A stretch of 64,000 bases of DNA, taken from assembly GCF_039993895.1 (NCBI RefSeq), contig NZ_CP121194.1, forward strand, positions 2,728,001 through 2,792,000. The letters run 5' to 3'. Of the stretch, positions 8,893 through 18,048 are shown piece after piece. The number at the start of each line of letters is the position of its first letter. Position 1 is the stretch's first letter. The position numbers were made by a program, and so were the translations under genes. The DNA is from Edaphobacter paludis (GTDB taxonomy: Bacteria; Acidobacteriota; Terriglobia; Terriglobales; Acidobacteriaceae). The notes beneath the pieces are model-generated. The model saw only the letters and a list, made by a program, of their open reading frames with translations. It had not been told where the DNA came from and searched no databases.

Positions 8893-8932
8893 AAATATAA
8901 AAGTGAACTAGTTCACAACTAAACTATTTCGA
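8884..8932. repeat. Nested inverted repeats between convergent genes
   Basis: An outer arm TCGAAATAG (8884-8892, containing the transporter stop) is matched by CTATTTCGA (8924-8932), and inside sits a perfect 14-base palindrome GTGAACTAGTTCAC (8903-8916). The location between two convergent genes fits a bidirectional transcript-ending structure, although there is no classical T run; the central palindrome could also be a protein-binding site. Confidence 0.5.
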
Positions 8933-8938
8933 TACTAA

Positions 8939-9676
8939 CTAAACGGCCAGCCCGGCCAGTTCCCTTGCGCGAAGAAAGACTTTAGTAAACATGGGCCGAT
9001 TCAAACGTCCCGTATTCGTGTTGCGCAACGAGGGATGATAGGTAGCCAGAAGATGCATTCCATCAGGAAGAACATAATGCGCCCCGTGCGCGAAGCGGTA
9101 GGCCGATTTCCGGGCCATGATGCCCATCTGCAAGAGATAGGCGAGATAGCCGTCGAAAGCAATTTTCCCCAGGCAGACGACGACGCGGACACGCGACAGG
9201 GCTTGAATCTCATCCGCCAGGTGAGTGGCGCAATTCCGAATCTCCTGCGGAAGCGGCTTGTCGCCGGGCGGAGCGCAGCGAACGACCGAGGCAATCCAGG
9301 CATGACGAAGTTTGAGGCCGTCGCCGCGGAAGAGGCCCGTGGGCTGGCTGGCTAAGCCTAACTCGTGGAGGATGGGATACATGAAGGCCCCGGAGCCATC
9401 ACCAGTGAACGGACGTCCAGTCCGGTTGGCGCCATGGGCGCCGGGAGCCAGGCCCAGAATGAGAATGCGGGCGCGGGGATCTCCGAAGCCGGGAACGGGA
9501 CGGGCCCAGTAGGTCTGGTCCTGATAGGCCCGGCGTTTGGTTTCGCCAATTCCCTGGCAGTAATTGAGAAGGCGGGGACAACGGTCGCACCCTACGATGA
9601 AGTCGTGGATTTGCTGCAAAACCGGCGAGAGGGGCTGGACTTTAGAACGGCTCACTGCATCCCATGATAGTTGCAC
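8939..9676 (-). CDS. Uracil-DNA glycosylase, family 5 (UDGb type)
   Basis: The 245-residue protein has the family 4/5 [4Fe-4S] start (CDRCPRLLNYC near residues 30-40), motif 1 as GLAPGAHGANRTGRPFTGD (about residues 75-93) and motif 2 as HPSLRNTNTGRL near the C-terminus. The AHGANRTGR stretch and the HPS..NT.TGRL motif distinguish family 5 (UDGb) from family 4 (family knowledge). The enzyme removes uracil, and often hypoxanthine or other deaminated bases, from DNA. The start is uncertain: GTG 9676 or an in-frame GTG at about 9655 with GGGAT upstream. It is convergent with the transporter pair. Confidence 0.85.
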   Translation of the reverse strand: MQLSWDAVSRSKVQPLSPVLQQIHDFIVGCDRCPRLLNYCQGIGETKRRAYQDQTYWARPVPGFGDPRARILILGLAPGAHGANRTGRPFTGDGSGAFMYPILHELGLASQPTGLFRGDGLKLRHAWIASVVRCAPPGDKPLPQEIRNCATHLADEIQALSRVRVVVCLGKIAFDGYLAYLLQMGIMARKSAYRFAHGAHYVLPDGMHLLATYHPSLRNTNTGRLNRPMFTKVFLRARELAGLAV

Positions 9677-9757
9677 TTACCCGCGGAGGGCCATGCGGGC
9701 TTTCCTGAATCCATGTAAGTAAGATGATCGTTGAATAAAAAGTGAATTGGAGATTCG

Positions 9758-11071
9758 TTGGAAGATCCCAGACTCAGCAGAATGTATGCAAAGTTATTGA
9801 GGCACAGACTGGCAGAAGTGCGGCATAACGTATGGCAAACAATGGTGAAGCGGACAGGACTGCTGATTACCATTACGGTTGCTGTCGTATTGCTGCTGGT
9901 GGCCGTTGCCTCGAAAGAACGGGGTCGTGGCAATCTTACGAAGCTGAAGACAGAACTGGGAGTCCGCAATACGGTACCGCAGGAAGCGGTGACAGTCAGG
10001 CCCGGCGGCCAAGACGCAGTTGTTCTGGAACATGCACAGGTGATGGACATGGAGAGCCCGCAGTTCATCTCAGCAACGCTGTTGCCGGGGCGTGGGATGA
10101 ATTTGCTCCAGATCAAGGCCTATCTTCCCCAGTTGGGCACTGTCGGGCTGCTTGCTTCACCTTCGCTGGAGGACGCGGCAAAGCAGATGACGGGCGAGGG
10201 AGAGGATGCCAACGGAAGCGCGAGTCTAGCCATGGGGGGAGCAATTGAGACTCCCTGGGCGGGCAGCATCTGGGGCACGCCGTCCGAGGGCACAAGTATT
10301 ACGAGCTGGCGGGACCATACTTTCGATCTTCCCGCGAACGGGAGGGAGAGCAGTGGAGGATTACTGCTGGACCGGCAAGCGGACTCGGTGAAGACGAATG
10401 TGATGCCAGATGGCGGCCAGGCTCAGGCCATTTACAACGCGGGAGATTTCAACGGGCATTGGATCTCCAATACTCAGATCACAACGACTGTCCAACTGAA
10501 CAGTCGGGCGTTAGAGATAAGTATTGCTGCACGCAACACTGGAGATGAGGCCGAGCCTCTAGGAATCGGCTGGCATCCTAAGTTTGCGATTCTGAGCGGA
10601 GACCGCAGCGAGATTGCGCTTAAACTTCCCAATGCCCTTCATGAAGAGGTCGACGACCGTCGCGGCAGGATGCCAACAGGCAGGCTATTACCTGTGACCG
10701 GAACACCTTACGACTTTACGGCACATGATGGAGCGAGAGTGGGCACTTTGAACCTGGACGACACCTTTGTCCATCTCAAGCAGGGATTGCTGGACAATGG
10801 CCCCATTGCCGAGCTTCGCGATCCGAAGAGCAATTATGGACTGCGCATCACGATGATGAGTTCCGCCATCAAAGCGATTCACGTCAGTGCACCGGCGAAT
10901 GCATCGTTTATTTCGATCGATCCTCAGTTCAACTACGACGATCCTTTTGGTCACGAGTGGCCGAAAGACGAAGACACAGGCATGGTATTGCTGCAACCTG
11001 GGCAGACAGTGCAATGGAAGATAAGGCTGGAGATCTTCGCGCTGACAGGGAATCCGTCTCAGCACATGTAG
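9758..11071 (+). CDS. Membrane-anchored aldose 1-epimerase-like protein
   Basis: The 437-residue frame starts at TTG 9758 with GGAG five bases upstream; an ATG at 9782 is an alternative. A single hydrophobic segment (about residues 32-49, LLITITVAVVLLLVAVAS) near the N-terminus would anchor the protein in the inner membrane with the rest outside. The C-terminal two thirds resemble the galactose-mutarotase beta-sandwich: WISNTQITTTVQLNSRALEISIAARNTG, GIGWHPKFAIL and the closing FISIDPQFNYDDPFG. Mutarotases interconvert sugar anomers. The classical catalytic His and Glu were not located with certainty, so it may be a sugar-binding relative. Confidence 0.65.
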   Translation: MEDPRLSRMYAKLLRHRLAEVRHNVWQTMVKRTGLLITITVAVVLLLVAVASKERGRGNLTKLKTELGVRNTVPQEAVTVRPGGQDAVVLEHAQVMDMESPQFISATLLPGRGMNLLQIKAYLPQLGTVGLLASPSLEDAAKQMTGEGEDANGSASLAMGGAIETPWAGSIWGTPSEGTSITSWRDHTFDLPANGRESSGGLLLDRQADSVKTNVMPDGGQAQAIYNAGDFNGHWISNTQITTTVQLNSRALEISIAARNTGDEAEPLGIGWHPKFAILSGDRSEIALKLPNALHEEVDDRRGRMPTGRLLPVTGTPYDFTAHDGARVGTLNLDDTFVHLKQGLLDNGPIAELRDPKSNYGLRITMMSSAIKAIHVSAPANASFISIDPQFNYDDPFGHEWPKDEDTGMVLLQPGQTVQWKIRLEIFALTGNPSQHM

Positions 11072-11226
11072 CTTTAGCAAATCAGGATAGCCAGGCCGCA
11101 GGCAAATCAGGGATGCTCCGGGTTTGACCCTCCACAACGAAGACTCGTACAGTAGTAGAGAGGCATTTTTTACGCGGCCAGCTTCTTGAGCGCGCCCAAC
11201 CTCACATACAAGCAACCCCGGAAGGC

Positions 11227-12651
11227 ATGGATTTGACCCCGACTGAGATGACAGAGACAAACGAGACTGCCGAGCAGCAGCCCGAAACAGCGCATACCCA
11301 CAACCATGACCACGAGCACGATCATGAACATGAGCATCAGCCTGCTCCTTCGCTGAACCCCGAACTGACGCGAGAGATCGAAGTAGAGGTCGGAGCGGAT
11401 GAGGTGTCGAAGGCCTTCAAGACGGTTGTGAAGCGCTATCAAAAACTGGCACGTATTCCTGGGTTCCGCGCGGGCAAGGTGCCCGAAGCGCTCATCCGGT
11501 CTAAGTTCGCCAAAGAAGTCCGGCAGGAAGTGCTGGAGAGCCTCGTCGCCGCGCCGTTCCGCAAGGCGATCGACGACCAGAAGCTCCGTCCCATCTCCGA
11601 GCCGCAATTGCTCGATATGCAGCTTTTCGACGGACAGCCGCTGAAGTTCAAAGCTGCATTTGAAGTCGCGCCGGAGTTCGACATTGCCGGTTACGAGAGC
11701 GTCCATGTAGCGAAGCCCGAGGTGGCATTGACCACCGAAGAGTTTGATGCGGAACTTGCCCGTGTGCTCGATGGCCATGCGACGGTAGAGCCCGTAGACG
11801 AAGATCGCGCGCTGGTTGATGGTGACTGGGCCGAGATTCAGTTTCGCGGTGAGGTAAAAGATCTGGCACAGACGGTTACGGAAGAGGGCGTGACGAACGC
11901 TTCTCAGTCTGAGCCAATCACCGGCGACGATGTGCTGATCGAAATCGGCGGCAAAAACACATTGGCTGCATTCAACGAGGCCCTGCGCGGTACGAAGGCA
12001 GGACAGGAGTTGAAGTTCGAAGTGGACTACCCGTCGGACTTTGGTGAGGCACGTCTTGCCGGCCAGACCGTCAGCTATGACGTGACCGTAAAGAGCATCA
12101 AGCGCAAAACCTATCCTGAAAAGGATGCGGAGTTTGCCAAGCAGCTTGGAAACTATGAGAGCTGGGATGAGTTCGAGAACAAGTTGCGAGAGCACACTGC
12201 GGACCGCAAAAAGGATGCTCTCGAAAACGGCGCCAAGGACAAGATGCTCGAAGAGTTGATCGGGCGCTACCACTTCCCTGTTCCCGAATCGTTCGTGCAG
12301 CAGCAGATCGACGCAAGACTCGACCGCGGACTCCGCGCTCTTGCCCAGCAAGGTATGAAGGCTGAAGACATGCGCAAACTGGACTTCGGTCGCCTGCGCG
12401 CTGCTCAACGTGACCAGGCTGTTAACGAGGTGAAGGTCTCGATGATCCTCGATAAGATCGCCGAAGCAGAGGGTGTCGTCGTAAGCGACGAAGACCTCGA
12501 CCGCGAACTGCTGATGATCTCGATCCAGTCGCGCGAACCGCTCGAGACGCTCCGGGAGCGGCTGGCAAAAGATGGCGGGTTGGACCGGATTCGCGAGCAG
12601 ATGCGGCGCGAAAAGACGGGAAGCGTGCTCTACGAGAAGCTTTCGTCGTAG
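11227..12651 (+). CDS. tig: Trigger factor with a histidine-rich N-terminal extension
   Basis: The 474-residue protein has a ribosome-binding domain with the signature GFRAGKVP (residues 79-86), a FKBP-like PPIase domain (about residues 200-290) and a C-terminal chaperone domain. Trigger factor binds nascent chains at the ribosome exit and has prolyl isomerase activity (family knowledge). Unusually, residues 23-37 alternate His with Asp/Glu/Asn/Thr, giving eight histidines before the normal N-terminal domain. The start is ATG 11227 or ATG 11248; both keep the His-rich stretch. It is followed by clpP after 69 bases and is first in the tig-clpP-clpX order found in many bacteria. Confidence 0.95.
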   Translation: MDLTPTEMTETNETAEQQPETAHTHNHDHEHDHEHEHQPAPSLNPELTREIEVEVGADEVSKAFKTVVKRYQKLARIPGFRAGKVPEALIRSKFAKEVRQEVLESLVAAPFRKAIDDQKLRPISEPQLLDMQLFDGQPLKFKAAFEVAPEFDIAGYESVHVAKPEVALTTEEFDAELARVLDGHATVEPVDEDRALVDGDWAEIQFRGEVKDLAQTVTEEGVTNASQSEPITGDDVLIEIGGKNTLAAFNEALRGTKAGQELKFEVDYPSDFGEARLAGQTVSYDVTVKSIKRKTYPEKDAEFAKQLGNYESWDEFENKLREHTADRKKDALENGAKDKMLEELIGRYHFPVPESFVQQQIDARLDRGLRALAQQGMKAEDMRKLDFGRLRAAQRDQAVNEVKVSMILDKIAEAEGVVVSDEDLDRELLMISIQSREPLETLRERLAKDGGLDRIREQMRREKTGSVLYEKLSS

Positions 12652-12720
12652 AGAAAAATCAACTGCGTTGTTATAAAGACAAACAGTATTTTGCTTAAGG
12701 ATTTCTAGAAAGAGAGCGCT

Positions 12721-13311
12721 ATGGGATTAGTACCGATGGTAATTGAGCAGACGAGCCGGGGCGAACGCGCCTACGACATTTACAGCCGTCTGCTACGAGA
12801 CAACATCATTTTTCTGGGCACTCCGATTGATGACAACATTGCGAATGTGATCATCGCGCAGATGCTGTTTCTGAGCGGCGAGGACCCGGAGAAGGACATT
12901 CAGCTCTATATCAATTCACCCGGCGGGTCGATCACCGCGGGACTGGCCATCTACGACACCATGCAATACATCAAGAATGATGTCGTGACGTTCTGCATTG
13001 GCCAGGCTGCCAGCATGGGAGCCTTCCTGCTGATGGCCGGCAAAAAAGGCAAGCGGTTTGCCCTGCCGAACTCGCGCATTCTGATTCATCAGCCGTCGAT
13101 GGGCGGGTTGAGCGGACAGGCCACCGATATCGACATTCATGCGCGTGAGATTCTGCGGATTCGCGAGATTACGAACAAGCTGATGAGCGCCAGCACGGGC
13201 CAGACGCTGGAACGGATCGAGCGTGACGTCGAGCGCGACTTTATTATGACTGCTGCCCAGTCAAAAGAGTACGGCATCATCGACGACATTATCGACCGGC
13301 CTCGAACGTAA
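12721..13311 (+). CDS. clpP: ATP-dependent Clp protease proteolytic subunit ClpP
   Basis: The 196-residue protein has the catalytic serine in [11 protein letters not shown], the catalytic histidine in [14 protein letters not shown] and the interaction helix opening [19 protein letters not shown]. It forms the tetradecameric peptidase fed by ClpX or ClpA. The start ATG 12721 is preceded by GAAAGAGAG. The family-typical N-terminus ([23 protein letters not shown]) is complete. A terminator follows at 13331, so clpX has its own promoter or is reached by read-through. Confidence 0.97.
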   Translation: MGLVPMVIEQTSRGERAYDIYSRLLRDNIIFLGTPIDDNIANVIIAQMLFLSGEDPEKDIQLYINSPGGSITAGLAIYDTMQYIKNDVVTFCIGQAASMGAFLLMAGKKGKRFALPNSRILIHQPSMGGLSGQATDIDIHAREILRIREITNKLMSASTGQTLERIERDVERDFIMTAAQSKEYGIIDDIIDRPRT

Positions 13312-13330
13312 ACAAAAGCAATAAAAGTAG

Positions 13331-13355
13331 AAGCCCGGGCCAATGGTCCGGGCTT
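13331..13355 (+). terminator. Rho-independent terminator after clpP
   Basis: AAGCCCGGGCC (13331-13341) pairs with GGTCCGGGCTT (13345-13355) around a three-base loop with one wobble pair, ending in TTTAT. It sits 20 bases after the clpP stop. Confidence 0.8.
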
Positions 13356-13474
13356 TATCCATGATCACCAGTTCGACGTATAGCAGCAGGCACCTCATAC
13401 CCTGTTTGCAAGATGAAACGGGTGTAAACTTCTGCTTATACCGTTGCTGGATTCACCCAGGAGTTGCCGTACTT

Positions 13475-14761
13475 ATGAAAACGTCACGAGGCACAGACGA
13501 ATCTCTTCGCTGCTCGTTCTGCCACAAGTCGCAGGATGCCGTTGCCAAGCTCATCTCTTCCCCATCGGACTATCCGCGAGCTTACATCTGCGACGAGTGC
13601 GTTGCCGTCTGCAACTCCATTCTTGAAGACGATCGCGCCGAGGCCCAGCCAGGTGCTGCGCCCGCGCACCTGCCCAAACCGCAGGAAGTCAAGGCGTTTC
13701 TCGATGAGTACGTTATAGGCCAGGACCAGACGAAGAAGAAGCTCGCCGTAGCTGTATATAACCACTACAAGCGAATTCAGATGAACAAGACCCGCGGCAA
13801 CGATGTTGAGTTGGCAAAGTCGAACATTCTGCTGGTGGGGCCAACAGGATCGGGCAAGACCTTGCTCGCGCAGACCATGGCGAAGATGTTGGATGTGCCG
13901 TTTGCTATTGTCGATGCGACGACGCTGACCGAAGCCGGATATGTGGGCGAGGATGTCGAGAACATTATTCTGAAGCTGCTGCAGGCGGCTGAGGGGGATG
14001 TGCAGCGCGCCCAGAGCGGCATCATCTATATCGACGAGATCGACAAGATCGGGCGCAAGGACGAGAACCCTTCAATTACGCGTGATGTCTCCGGTGAGGG
14101 CGTCCAGCAGGCTCTCCTGAAGTTGCTGGAAGGCACTGTCGCTAACGTTCCCCCGCAAGGCGGCCGCAAGCATCCCCACCAGGAATTTACCGCCGTTGAT
14201 ACGACGAACATTCTTTTCATCTGCGGTGGGGCGTTTGTCGGCCTCGAGAAGGTTATCGGGCGCCGCATCGGCAAAAAGGCATTGGGATTCAAAGCAGTGA
14301 TCGATCCGGAAGCGAAGGTTGACGATGTAACCCCGATCCGTGCCCAGCGCGATGCAGAGTTGCTGCGGCAGGCCGAACCGCAGGACTTGTTGAAATATGG
14401 CTTGATCCCCGAGTTTGTGGGACGCTTGCCGGTGATGGGAATTCTCGATGAATTGGACGAAGCTGCGCTGATCGAAATTCTGACGAAGCCGCGGAATGCG
14501 ATCCTGAAGCAATACACAAAACTGTTTGATTTCGAGGGTGTCAAGGTGACGTTCACGGAGGAAGCTGCACGAGAAATAGCCCGCGAGGCATTGCAACGGA
14601 AAGTGGGCGCTCGAGGCTTGCGTATGATCCTGGAAGAGTTGATGCTGGATCTGATGTACTTTGTCCCGGGCAACAAGAAGGTCAAAGAGTTGTCCATCAC
14701 GGCGGAGATGGTGAAGAAGCACAGCCTGACGCTGCCGATGCTACTCGAGAAAGCTGGCTAG
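13475..14761 (+). CDS. clpX: ATP-dependent Clp protease ATP-binding subunit ClpX
   Basis: The 428-residue AAA+ unfoldase has an N-terminal zinc domain (CSFCHKSQ...CDECVAVC, Cys4), Walker A GPTGSGKT, Walker [11 protein letters not shown] and the ClpP-contacting loop region (IGF-type; here [10 protein letters not shown]). Residue 1 is set at ATG 13475 because it gives the family-typical start [16 protein letters not shown] and has GGAG about a dozen bases upstream; the frame is open back to 13343 but that part overlaps the clpP terminator. ClpX recognises tagged substrates, including those carrying the ssrA tag encoded at 33140. Confidence 0.96.
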   Translation: MKTSRGTDESLRCSFCHKSQDAVAKLISSPSDYPRAYICDECVAVCNSILEDDRAEAQPGAAPAHLPKPQEVKAFLDEYVIGQDQTKKKLAVAVYNHYKRIQMNKTRGNDVELAKSNILLVGPTGSGKTLLAQTMAKMLDVPFAIVDATTLTEAGYVGEDVENIILKLLQAAEGDVQRAQSGIIYIDEIDKIGRKDENPSITRDVSGEGVQQALLKLLEGTVANVPPQGGRKHPHQEFTAVDTTNILFICGGAFVGLEKVIGRRIGKKALGFKAVIDPEAKVDDVTPIRAQRDAELLRQAEPQDLLKYGLIPEFVGRLPVMGILDELDEAALIEILTKPRNAILKQYTKLFDFEGVKVTFTEEAAREIAREALQRKVGARGLRMILEELMLDLMYFVPGNKKVKELSITAEMVKKHSLTLPMLLEKAG

Positions 14762-14936
14762 AGAGACCGTAGCTAAAATATTGTGATTCCAGGCAAAAGG
14801 CGCAAACCAAACCTAATTCCGCCCGAATATTGCCTGCAGCCTTGCCAGACACCTTCAAGGACGCATCGGATTACAATCACCTCAAGCCGCAGACGCTTGC
14901 ATCGTTATTGATGTTTAGTCGTCTAATTGGAGAGCG

Positions 14937-17360
14937 ATGACAAATCAAGCAAAAGAAGCACTGAGCGGCGACGTTCGCAAGCTACCGATGATGCCCATTC
15001 GCGACATGGTCATCTTTCCCCACATGATGACGCCGTTCGTTGTAGGCCGCGAGTCCAGCGTACGTGCGCTCGAAGAGGCATTGTCGGGCGACCGCAAGAT
15101 CTTTCTGGCGACGCAGCACGATGCCTCCATCGATGAACCGAATGCCGATGATATCTACGAGACGGGAACGATCGGAAACATCGTCCAAAGCGTCAAGATG
15201 CCCGACGGAAACATTAAAGTGCTTGTTGAGGGAGTCGAGCGAGCACGTGCCACCGCCATCAACGACGTCGATGGGTTCTTTGTGGCAACAGTGCGCACCG
15301 GCAAAACCCATCTGGACCTAACGCCGCAGGTCGAGCAGTTGATGCAGCGCGTTCATACCCTGTTTGAGCAGTATGTAAAGCTGCAACAATCTTTGAACTA
15401 CGAAACCATGGCAGCCAGCGTGCGTGCCGATGAGCCAGCCAAGCTGGCGGATACGATTGCCGCGAACCTGCAGCTCTCGATTGAAGAGAAGCAGCAGTTG
15501 TTGGAAGTGTTTGATCCCGAGTTGCGGCTGTCGCGGGTGGCGGACGTACTGGACGTGGCGATCGAGAAATTGAACATGGACCGCACCATTCAGTCTCGCG
15601 TGAAGCGGCAGATGGAGAAGGCGCAGAAAGAGTATTACCTCAACGAGAAGATCAAGGCGATTCAGAAGGAACTCGGGCGTGGTGAGAAGTCCGAGTTCGA
15701 CGAGCTGAAGAAGAAGATCGAATCGGCAGGAATGCCGAAGGACGTGCTTGAAAAATCATTGCAGGAGCTGAAGAAGCTCGAAGCAATGCCTCCGATGTCG
15801 GCGGAGTCAACCGTCTCGCGGAACTACCTTGATTGGCTGCTCGCCGTGCCATGGAAGAAGCGCTCCAAGGAGATCCGCTCGATCGAGCATGCCGAGAAGA
15901 TCCTTAATGAAGACCACTATGGCCTCGAAAAGATCAAGGAACGAATTCTCGAATTTCTAGCTGTGCGGCAGCTGGTAAAAAACCCCAAAGGCTCGATCCT
16001 GTGCTTTGTCGGGCCGCCGGGAGTGGGTAAAACCTCTCTCGGAATGTCGATCGCCAAGGCCACGGGACGCAAGTTCGTGCGCATGTCGCTGGGTGGAGTC
16101 AGGGATGAGGCTGAAATTCGCGGACATCGCCGCACTTACATCGGTGCGCTTCCCGGCCAAATCATCCAATCCATGAAGAAGGCCGGGACGAAGAATCCGG
16201 TGTTCATGCTGGATGAGATCGACAAGATGGCTTCGGACTTTCGCGGCGACCCGGCAAGTGCCCTGCTTGAAGTTCTCGATCCCGAGCAGAACACTTCGTT
16301 CCAGGATCATTACCTCGATGTCGAATATGACCTGTCGCAGGTACTGTTCGTCGCCACGGCGAATGTATTGCATACGATTCCGGGACCATTGCAGGACCGG
16401 ATGGAGATCCTGCGGCTGCACGGCTACACCGAACTCGAAAAGCTGGAGATTGCGAAGCAGTATCTGGTCAAAAAGCAACGCGAGGGCACAGGTTTAACCG
16501 AAGGTCAGGCTGTCTTTGAAGATGAGGCACTACAGCAGATCATTCGCGGATATACCCGCGAAGCGGGTGTCAGAAATCTTGAACGCGAGATCGGCAACGT
16601 ATGCCGCAAAATTGCACGCCGCGTCGTAAAGAATGGCGCTAAATATCAAGAGACTGTGACCGGAGAGAACATTGGCGAAATTCTCGGTGTAGCCAAATTC
16701 CGCGATTCGCAGGTCCACGAAAAGAGCGAGGTCGGATTGGTAACCGGACTTGCGTGGACCGAGATGGGCGGCACGATTTTGCAAACTGAGGTGCAGGTCC
16801 TCGATGGTAAGGGCAAGCTGACCGCCACCGGCCAGCTCGGCGACGTAATGCAGGAATCCGCACAGGCGGCACTGAGTTACATACGGTCGAGAGCAAGCTA
16901 TCTTGGCCTGGCGAGAGACTTCTATCGCAACGTCGATATTCATGTACACGTTCCCGAGGGCGCTATTCCCAAGGATGGCCCGTCGGCCGGTATTACGCTG
17001 GCTACAGGCTTGGCCAGCGCGCTCACCAAGATCAAAGTGCGCCGCGACATAGCCATGACCGGTGAGATTACGCTACGAGGCAAGGTGCTTCCGATTGGCG
17101 GCCTGAAGGAGAAGCTGCTCGCGGCACATCGCGCTGGCATCTTTGAGGCGATCCTGCCGGAAGACAACCGCAAAGATCTGGCGGAGTTGCCGGAGCTGCT
17201 GAAGACAACCATGAAGCTCCATTTCGTAGAGGAGATGGATCAGGTGCTCCAGATCGCTCTCGAAGAAAAGCTCCCAGAGCTTCACGAAGAGACGCCCAGC
17301 GCCTTGGGAACTGTGCTGCCGTCAACTCTCGGTACGCCCCTGCCCGCAGCACATCAATAA
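14937..17360 (+). CDS. lon: ATP-dependent protease Lon
   Basis: The 807-residue protein has the N-terminal LON domain ([24 protein letters not shown]), Walker [11 protein letters not shown], Walker [12 protein letters not shown] and the Ser-Lys protease dyad in PKDGPSAG and [13 protein letters not shown]. Lon degrades misfolded and regulatory proteins in the cytoplasm. The ATG at 14937 follows GGAGAGCG. The C-terminus carries a short extra Leu/Pro/Thr-rich tail of about 20 residues. The 175 bases before it, after clpX, hold no other gene that I can see. Confidence 0.97.
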   Translation: MTNQAKEALSGDVRKLPMMPIRDMVIFPHMMTPFVVGRESSVRALEEALSGDRKIFLATQHDASIDEPNADDIYETGTIGNIVQSVKMPDGNIKVLVEGVERARATAINDVDGFFVATVRTGKTHLDLTPQVEQLMQRVHTLFEQYVKLQQSLNYETMAASVRADEPAKLADTIAANLQLSIEEKQQLLEVFDPELRLSRVADVLDVAIEKLNMDRTIQSRVKRQMEKAQKEYYLNEKIKAIQKELGRGEKSEFDELKKKIESAGMPKDVLEKSLQELKKLEAMPPMSAESTVSRNYLDWLLAVPWKKRSKEIRSIEHAEKILNEDHYGLEKIKERILEFLAVRQLVKNPKGSILCFVGPPGVGKTSLGMSIAKATGRKFVRMSLGGVRDEAEIRGHRRTYIGALPGQIIQSMKKAGTKNPVFMLDEIDKMASDFRGDPASALLEVLDPEQNTSFQDHYLDVEYDLSQVLFVATANVLHTIPGPLQDRMEILRLHGYTELEKLEIAKQYLVKKQREGTGLTEGQAVFEDEALQQIIRGYTREAGVRNLEREIGNVCRKIARRVVKNGAKYQETVTGENIGEILGVAKFRDSQVHEKSEVGLVTGLAWTEMGGTILQTEVQVLDGKGKLTATGQLGDVMQESAQAALSYIRSRASYLGLARDFYRNVDIHVHVPEGAIPKDGPSAGITLATGLASALTKIKVRRDIAMTGEITLRGKVLPIGGLKEKLLAAHRAGIFEAILPEDNRKDLAELPELLKTTMKLHFVEEMDQVLQIALEEKLPELHEETPSALGTVLPSTLGTPLPAAHQ

Positions 17361-17380
17361 CGAATCAGGCAACATTAAGT

Positions 17381-17408
17381 AAGGCCGAGCCTCATAGGCT
17401 CGGCCTTT
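17381..17408 (+). terminator. Rho-independent terminator after lon
   Basis: AAGGCCGAGCC (17381-17391) pairs with GGCTCGGCCTT (17398-17408) around a six-base loop, 20 bases after the lon stop. Because the stem ends with AA on one side and TT on the other it may also work for the convergent gene. Confidence 0.85.
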
Positions 17409-17429
17409 CCTTTGCGACGGAGATGTTGC

Positions 17430-17579
17430 TCAGGCTGATCGTCTTCCCGTTACGAAGTGCATGATGAAGGAGATGACAGCGAAGATGATGAGCAGGTGAA
17501 TCAAGAAACTGCTTATGTGCAGGACAAAGAAGCCGCCCAGCCAGAGAATAATGAGCACCACAGCCAATATAAGAAACAT
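17430..17579 (-). CDS. Small Lmo0937-type membrane protein, 49 aa
   Basis: The 49-residue protein is almost wholly hydrophobic: two transmembrane helices (MFLILAVVLIILWLGGFFVL and LLIIFAVISFIMHFV) joined by HISSFLIH and ending GRRSA. This pattern matches the small Lmo0937-family membrane proteins, which have no known function. The ATG at 17579 has GAAGG six bases upstream, whereas the longer open frame to 17780 crosses the preceding terminator region. It is convergent with lon. Confidence 0.75.
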   Translation of the reverse strand: MFLILAVVLIILWLGGFFVLHISSFLIHLLIIFAVISFIMHFVTGRRSA

Positions 17580-17699
17580 GTAGAACCTTCTTTCTTCATT
17601 AGATATATCGCGTCCAGCGCGACTGTCTACAAGTGATAAGAGCCACGGCAAGCCGCATCCGTTGTATCTACAACGAAATAATGTATCAACCAAATAGAT

Positions 17700-17727
17700 A
17701 AGGTGGCCAGAACCCTCTGGCCACCTT
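17700..17727 (-). terminator. Probable terminator after the cysO-like gene
   Basis: AAGGTGGCCAG (17700-17710) and CTGGCCACCTT (17717-17727) form a perfect 11-base stem with a six-base loop, about 40 bases after the stop of the minus-strand sulfur-carrier gene. The T run is short (TATCTATTT on the minus strand), so strength is uncertain. Confidence 0.7.
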
Positions 17728-17766
17728 AGATTTAGCAAGCAAGAATCTCGAAGAATAATCCGATAG

Positions 17767-18048
17767 CTAGCAGCAGCCACCCGCGATAGAGGGTATGAGC
17801 ATCACCTCGTCGCCGTCCTGGAACGCATACGTCTCGCCGCCGAGGAAACGAATATCTTCGTCGTTCACATAGATGTTGATGAAGCGGCGAAGTTTGCCAT
17901 CTTCCCCTTTGATCTGTGTGCCGAGAGCAGGAAACGTCTGGTCGATATCAGCGATGAGCGCAGGCAGATTCTGTGCGGCGGAATCGAATTGCTTGCGGCC
18001 ATCTGTATGGCGGGTGAAGGCAGCGGGAAGAGACACTTTAATTGGCAT
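17767..18048 (-). CDS. CysO-like MoaD/ThiS-family sulfur carrier with GGCC tail
   Basis: The 93-residue ubiquitin-like protein contains KLRRFINIYVNDEDIRFLGG and DGDEVMLIPSIAGG, closely matching the pattern of mycobacterial CysO (RFVNIYVNDEDVRF..., ending AVAGG) as I remember it. Members of this family carry sulfur as a C-terminal Gly thiocarboxylate. Here the Gly-Gly (residues 90-91) is followed by Cys-Cys (92-93), so a protease must first trim the tail before activation, as described for QbsE (GGCF) trimmed by the JAMM protease QbsD. The start ATG 18048 has GGAGG five bases upstream and overlaps the end of the ThrC-like gene by 11 bases, so the two are translationally coupled. Confidence 0.88.
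   Translation of the reverse strand: MPIKVSLPAAFTRHTDGRKQFDSAAQNLPALIADIDQTFPALGTQIKGEDGKLRRFINIYVNDEDIRFLGGETYAFQDGDEVMLIPSIAGGCC

Noticed and set aside
13343..13474. 44 extra N-terminal codons for clpX
   Set aside because: They cover the clpP terminator and have no similarity to ClpX; the ATG at 13475 gives the family start.
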